DNA of 64,000 nt from positions 1-64,000 of the forward strand of contig NZ_CANNES010000003.1 of NCBI RefSeq assembly GCF_947503705.1, read 5' to 3'. The notes under the pieces were generated by a model, which worked only from the letters and a program-made list of their open reading frames with translations, made no database searches and was not told where the DNA came from. The translations under genes were made by a program, and so were the position numbers. This document shows positions 61,684-64,000 of the stretch, one piece after another (the stretch's first letter is position 1; the number at the start of each line of letters is the position of its first letter). Origin of the DNA: an uncultured Tateyamaria sp. (GTDB lineage Bacteria; Pseudomonadota; Alphaproteobacteria; Rhodobacterales; Rhodobacteraceae).

Positions 61684-62185
61684 TGCTGTGCGCGGCGGCC
61701 TTGTTTGGCCGGGGCCGGTTGTACCTCGTCAATGGATCATCCCCCGATGCGCGCAGCGTGGCTGGGTGCCTCTGCGCGATCCAAGATCGGTATGGCGGGG
61801 CCAAAGGACAAGGGGGAAAAACCGATGGATTGCGCCAGAATCGCGGCGGATGACAACGCTTTGCCTGCGCGTCTTCCGGGACGGTTTGGACCCTCAGAAC
61901 GACAGCGGTGTCAGCGCGGTTTGTGGGGCTGGAAGCTGTGAAAAGGCGCGAAATGCGCCGCTTGTATACCCCAGGTTGCAGTCAAGTGCTTCCCAAAAGG
62001 CACAGATGCGCCATGCATATCTAAATATTTGATTTTTCGCCGTTATCACGCGGAAGTGACTATGCAGCTTGAATCTGTTCGGTCATGCCGGACGGACTGC
62101 TTTCAACTACGGTCATTTTGCGCGCGTCAAGACGCGCCGTGCAGAGCGACTTTGGCTCACGAATTCAATCAAGAGGCTTTCTGAC
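61684..62185. other. Divergent intergenic region
   Basis: About 500 bp without a supported gene. It must hold the promoter of the minus-strand cluster and that of the Hint-domain gene. The stretch 62010-62060 is AT-rich. Two plus-strand frames here have no ribosome-binding site or recognisable sequence. Confidence 0.3.
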
Positions 62186-63454
62186 ATGGCGCTTACCCCT
62201 GGCGATATTCTTTTTACGGCACATATTTCCGATCCGCTGGCAAGCGGCGGTTCGGATTCGTTTTCGTTTATTGCAACGAAGGACATTCCGGCCGGAGAGG
62301 TCATTACGATTTATGATGGTGCCGCCAGCGTCAATTTCACGGTGGGAGCCGGCGGCCTGAGCGCCTTTGAGCGGGTCACGATCATCGAGTCTGCGACGAC
62401 GGCGAATACGTTTTCGATCCCGACCGGAAATGGAACACTCGGAGCATGGACGCCTGCTGGCGGCGTCAGCAATTTCAGCACGTCCGGCTCGTCCACTCTG
62501 ATCGCGACCTCTGGCACGACCGTGCTTGCCGCGATCGTAAACTCCACCGACGGCAGCTATGCGACCACGCTGGCAGGCATTTCAACCAATACCGGTGGCG
62601 CGATCACGCTTGATGATACGGCGTTGCAGGCTCTTGCCGCTGACATGGACCCAAATACGCCCAACCCCCTTATCGACGGTCTGTTTCCCAACACCCAGGA
62701 CAATGACAACGTCATGTTTGTCGGCGGCAATATTTCGGGGATCGACAACCCGGCGAATTGGGTTGCCGAAGAAGATGACGTTGATCCGAGTAATCCCAAC
62801 ATTTCCGGCACGACTTATGCGACGCAGGATGCGACAATCTTTTGCTTTGCAGCAGGTACCCGAATTGCAACGCCTGCAGGTGAGGTCACAGTTGAGGCGC
62901 TGGCCATTGACGATATGATCCGCACGGCAGATGGTCGCGGCGTGGCCGTGAAGTGGGTGGGCGTTCAGACGCTCCGCTCTGCGTCGCCGGGTTTGGGCTC
63001 AGAGGTTGTGCGCATAGCTGCCGGTGCCCTTGGCCCGGATATGCCCAACCGAGATCTGGTGGTGACCAGCGATCATGGCATGATCATCGACGATATGGTG
63101 ATCAACGCCAGCGCTTTGGTCAACGGAAGCACCATTGACTGGGTTTCCACGGCCCAGGTGCAAGGCGGTTTCAAGGTCTACCATATCGAGACGGAAGGCC
63201 ACGAGGTGATTTTGGCCAATGGCGCGCCCAGCGAGACCTTTATTGATTGTGCGGGCCGTGCCGCCTTTGAAAATTATGGTGAGTACATTGAGCTTTACGG
63301 CTACGAGCGGTTGATCCCCGAAATGCCGCGCATCCGCATCGCGGCGCAGCGTATGGTGCCCGCAGACATTCGCGAACGTCTTGGCATCCCGACCTATGGC
63401 GATTTTCTTGACGGTGCATTTGATACGGTGCCGCAAGGCGTTGACGCGGCCTGA
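62186..63454 (+). CDS. Hint-domain secreted protein
   Basis: 422 residues. The N-terminal part (5-230) starts with GDILFTAHISDP and carries DIPAGEVITIYDGA, an ExeM/lamin-tail-like surface domain. At about residue 235 a Hint (hedgehog/intein) domain begins: ATIFCFAAGTRIATPAGEV, then NRDLVVTSDHGMIID and KVYHIETEGHEVILANGAPSETFID. The start Cys is present, but the splice-junction His-Asn of true inteins is not obvious. ATG at 62186 has AAGAGG about nine bases upstream. Such proteins are frequent in Rhodobacterales and are thought to be exported without a classical signal. Confidence 0.85.
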   Translation: MALTPGDILFTAHISDPLASGGSDSFSFIATKDIPAGEVITIYDGAASVNFTVGAGGLSAFERVTIIESATTANTFSIPTGNGTLGAWTPAGGVSNFSTSGSSTLIATSGTTVLAAIVNSTDGSYATTLAGISTNTGGAITLDDTALQALAADMDPNTPNPLIDGLFPNTQDNDNVMFVGGNISGIDNPANWVAEEDDVDPSNPNISGTTYATQDATIFCFAAGTRIATPAGEVTVEALAIDDMIRTADGRGVAVKWVGVQTLRSASPGLGSEVVRIAAGALGPDMPNRDLVVTSDHGMIIDDMVINASALVNGSTIDWVSTAQVQGGFKVYHIETEGHEVILANGAPSETFIDCAGRAAFENYGEYIELYGYERLIPEMPRIRIAAQRMVPADIRERLGIPTYGDFLDGAFDTVPQGVDAA

Positions 63455-63541
63455 CCTTGCGAAACCTGCCTTGAAAAGAGCCGTCCGGCCTTGCGACCTG
63501 CGGGGCGCGGCTGGGCTGCGCGTCTGTTTATAGATGCGCCG

Positions 63542-64000
63542 CTACCTTGGTTTGCGCGTGGGGCGCCCTTTTGACTTGGGCTGGGCTTTGGCCTGACGCC
63601 GTTCCTGCGGACCGGGACGAGGCGCGCTTGGTTTGGCGGCCGGTTTGCGGGGGCCGCGGCTGATCTTGGGGGACTTGCGGGCGGTGCCGGTGATCTCTTC
63701 TTCGGGCTCCAGCCCCAATTGGTCGCGCAGGATGCGGCGGCGGACCTCTTCGACAGCGCCCGGTTTCAGGTCGCCCAACTGGAAGGGGCCATAACTGACG
63801 CGGATCAGCCGGTTGACCACCAAGCCGATGCTTTCCATGGCACGGCGGATCTCGCGGTTCTTGCCCTCGCGCAGACCCACGGTGAGCCAGGCGTTGGCCC
63901 CTTGCTGGCGGTCCAGCGTCACTTGCATCGGTTGAAAGCGCTCGCCCTCGATCGTCACGCCCTTGCGCAAAGGCTCCAATGTCGCCTCTGTCGGGCGGCC
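63542..64000 (-). CDS. 23S/16S rRNA pseudouridine synthase, RsuA/RluB family (5' end cut)
   Basis: C-terminal 152 residues; the frame continues past the window edge. The visible part has the RsuA-family ending VGLREGKNREIRRAMESIGL and SYGPFQLGDLKPGAVEEV, followed by a long basic tail of about 60 residues rich in Lys, Arg and Pro. Most like RluB, but the catalytic Asp region is outside the window. Confidence 0.88.
   Translation of the reverse strand, partial: GRPTEATLEPLRKGVTIEGERFQPMQVTLDRQQGANAWLTVGLREGKNREIRRAMESIGLVVNRLIRVSYGPFQLGDLKPGAVEEVRRRILRDQLGLEPEEEITGTARKSPKISRGPRKPAAKPSAPRPGPQERRQAKAQPKSKGRPTRKPR

Overview
The window looks like part of the chromosome of an aerobic anoxygenic phototroph of the Rhodobacterales (Roseobacter-type Alphaproteobacteria). 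The evidence is a puc light-harvesting operon controlled by paired PpsR-type palindromes, many periplasmic-binding-protein transporters (Pst, TRAP, sugar ABC, dipeptide ABC), Tat signals on binding proteins, a Hint-domain secreted protein, and high-GC coding sequence with dense operons and many 4-bp ATGA overlaps. Both ends are cut: a membrane-protein tail at the left and an rRNA pseudouridine synthase at the right.

Layout. 0-5.4 kb: an MFS exporter and a compact pstSCAB phosphate-type ABC operon. 5.5-8.2 kb: an acyl-CoA synthetase coupled to a bile acid:Na+ symporter family protein. 8.2-12.3 kb: a small secreted protein, then the puc operon: LH2 beta, LH2 alpha with a long C-terminal extension, pucC, and an unusual repeat protein translationally coupled to pucC. 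12.4-18.1 kb (minus): a TRAP transporter operon with an amidase, a small membrane protein and a D-2-hydroxyacid dehydrogenase. 18.6-26.3 kb: a LacI regulator divergent from a sugar ABC operon, with a b561-like protein, a GlcG-type protein and a gluconolactonase-like protein nearby. 26.4-32.5 kb: tRNA-Gly(TCC), an ABC exporter, a BON-LysM protein, a second acyl-CoA synthetase, a Tat-targeted thioredoxin-like protein and a phosphodiesterase-family enzyme. 32.7-42.0 kb (minus): a dipeptide-type ABC operon with an orphan gene between its two permease genes, plus a CocE/X-Pro hydrolase and a MOFRL-type glycerate kinase. 42.2-50.8 kb: a complete type I secretion operon (Ig-repeat adhesin, TolC-like protein, ABC, HlyD). 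50.9-52.2 kb: a short AT-richer patch of unrecognised membrane proteins. 52.2-61.7 kb (minus): a long run with XpaC, TelA, a DUF2927 lipoprotein, SPFH-GYF, a Tat-exported intradiol-like protein, a ferric-reductase-like haem protein, three tandem b561-like paralogues, a double zinc-ribbon membrane protein, a nitroreductase and dtd. 62.2-63.5 kb: a Hint-domain protein.

The most unusual material is (i) the puc operon: an LH2 alpha chain with Phe44-Leu45 where the B850 hydrogen-bonding Tyr pair normally sits, a C-terminal extension of about 60 residues, and a YflT-like protein with eight 25-residue repeats; and (ii) the 52-62 kb cluster, which combines YdjG-like and YdjI-like membrane-stress proteins with TelA/XpaC and a membrane haem module. 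Functional statements are inferred from recognised sequence features; no database search was run.
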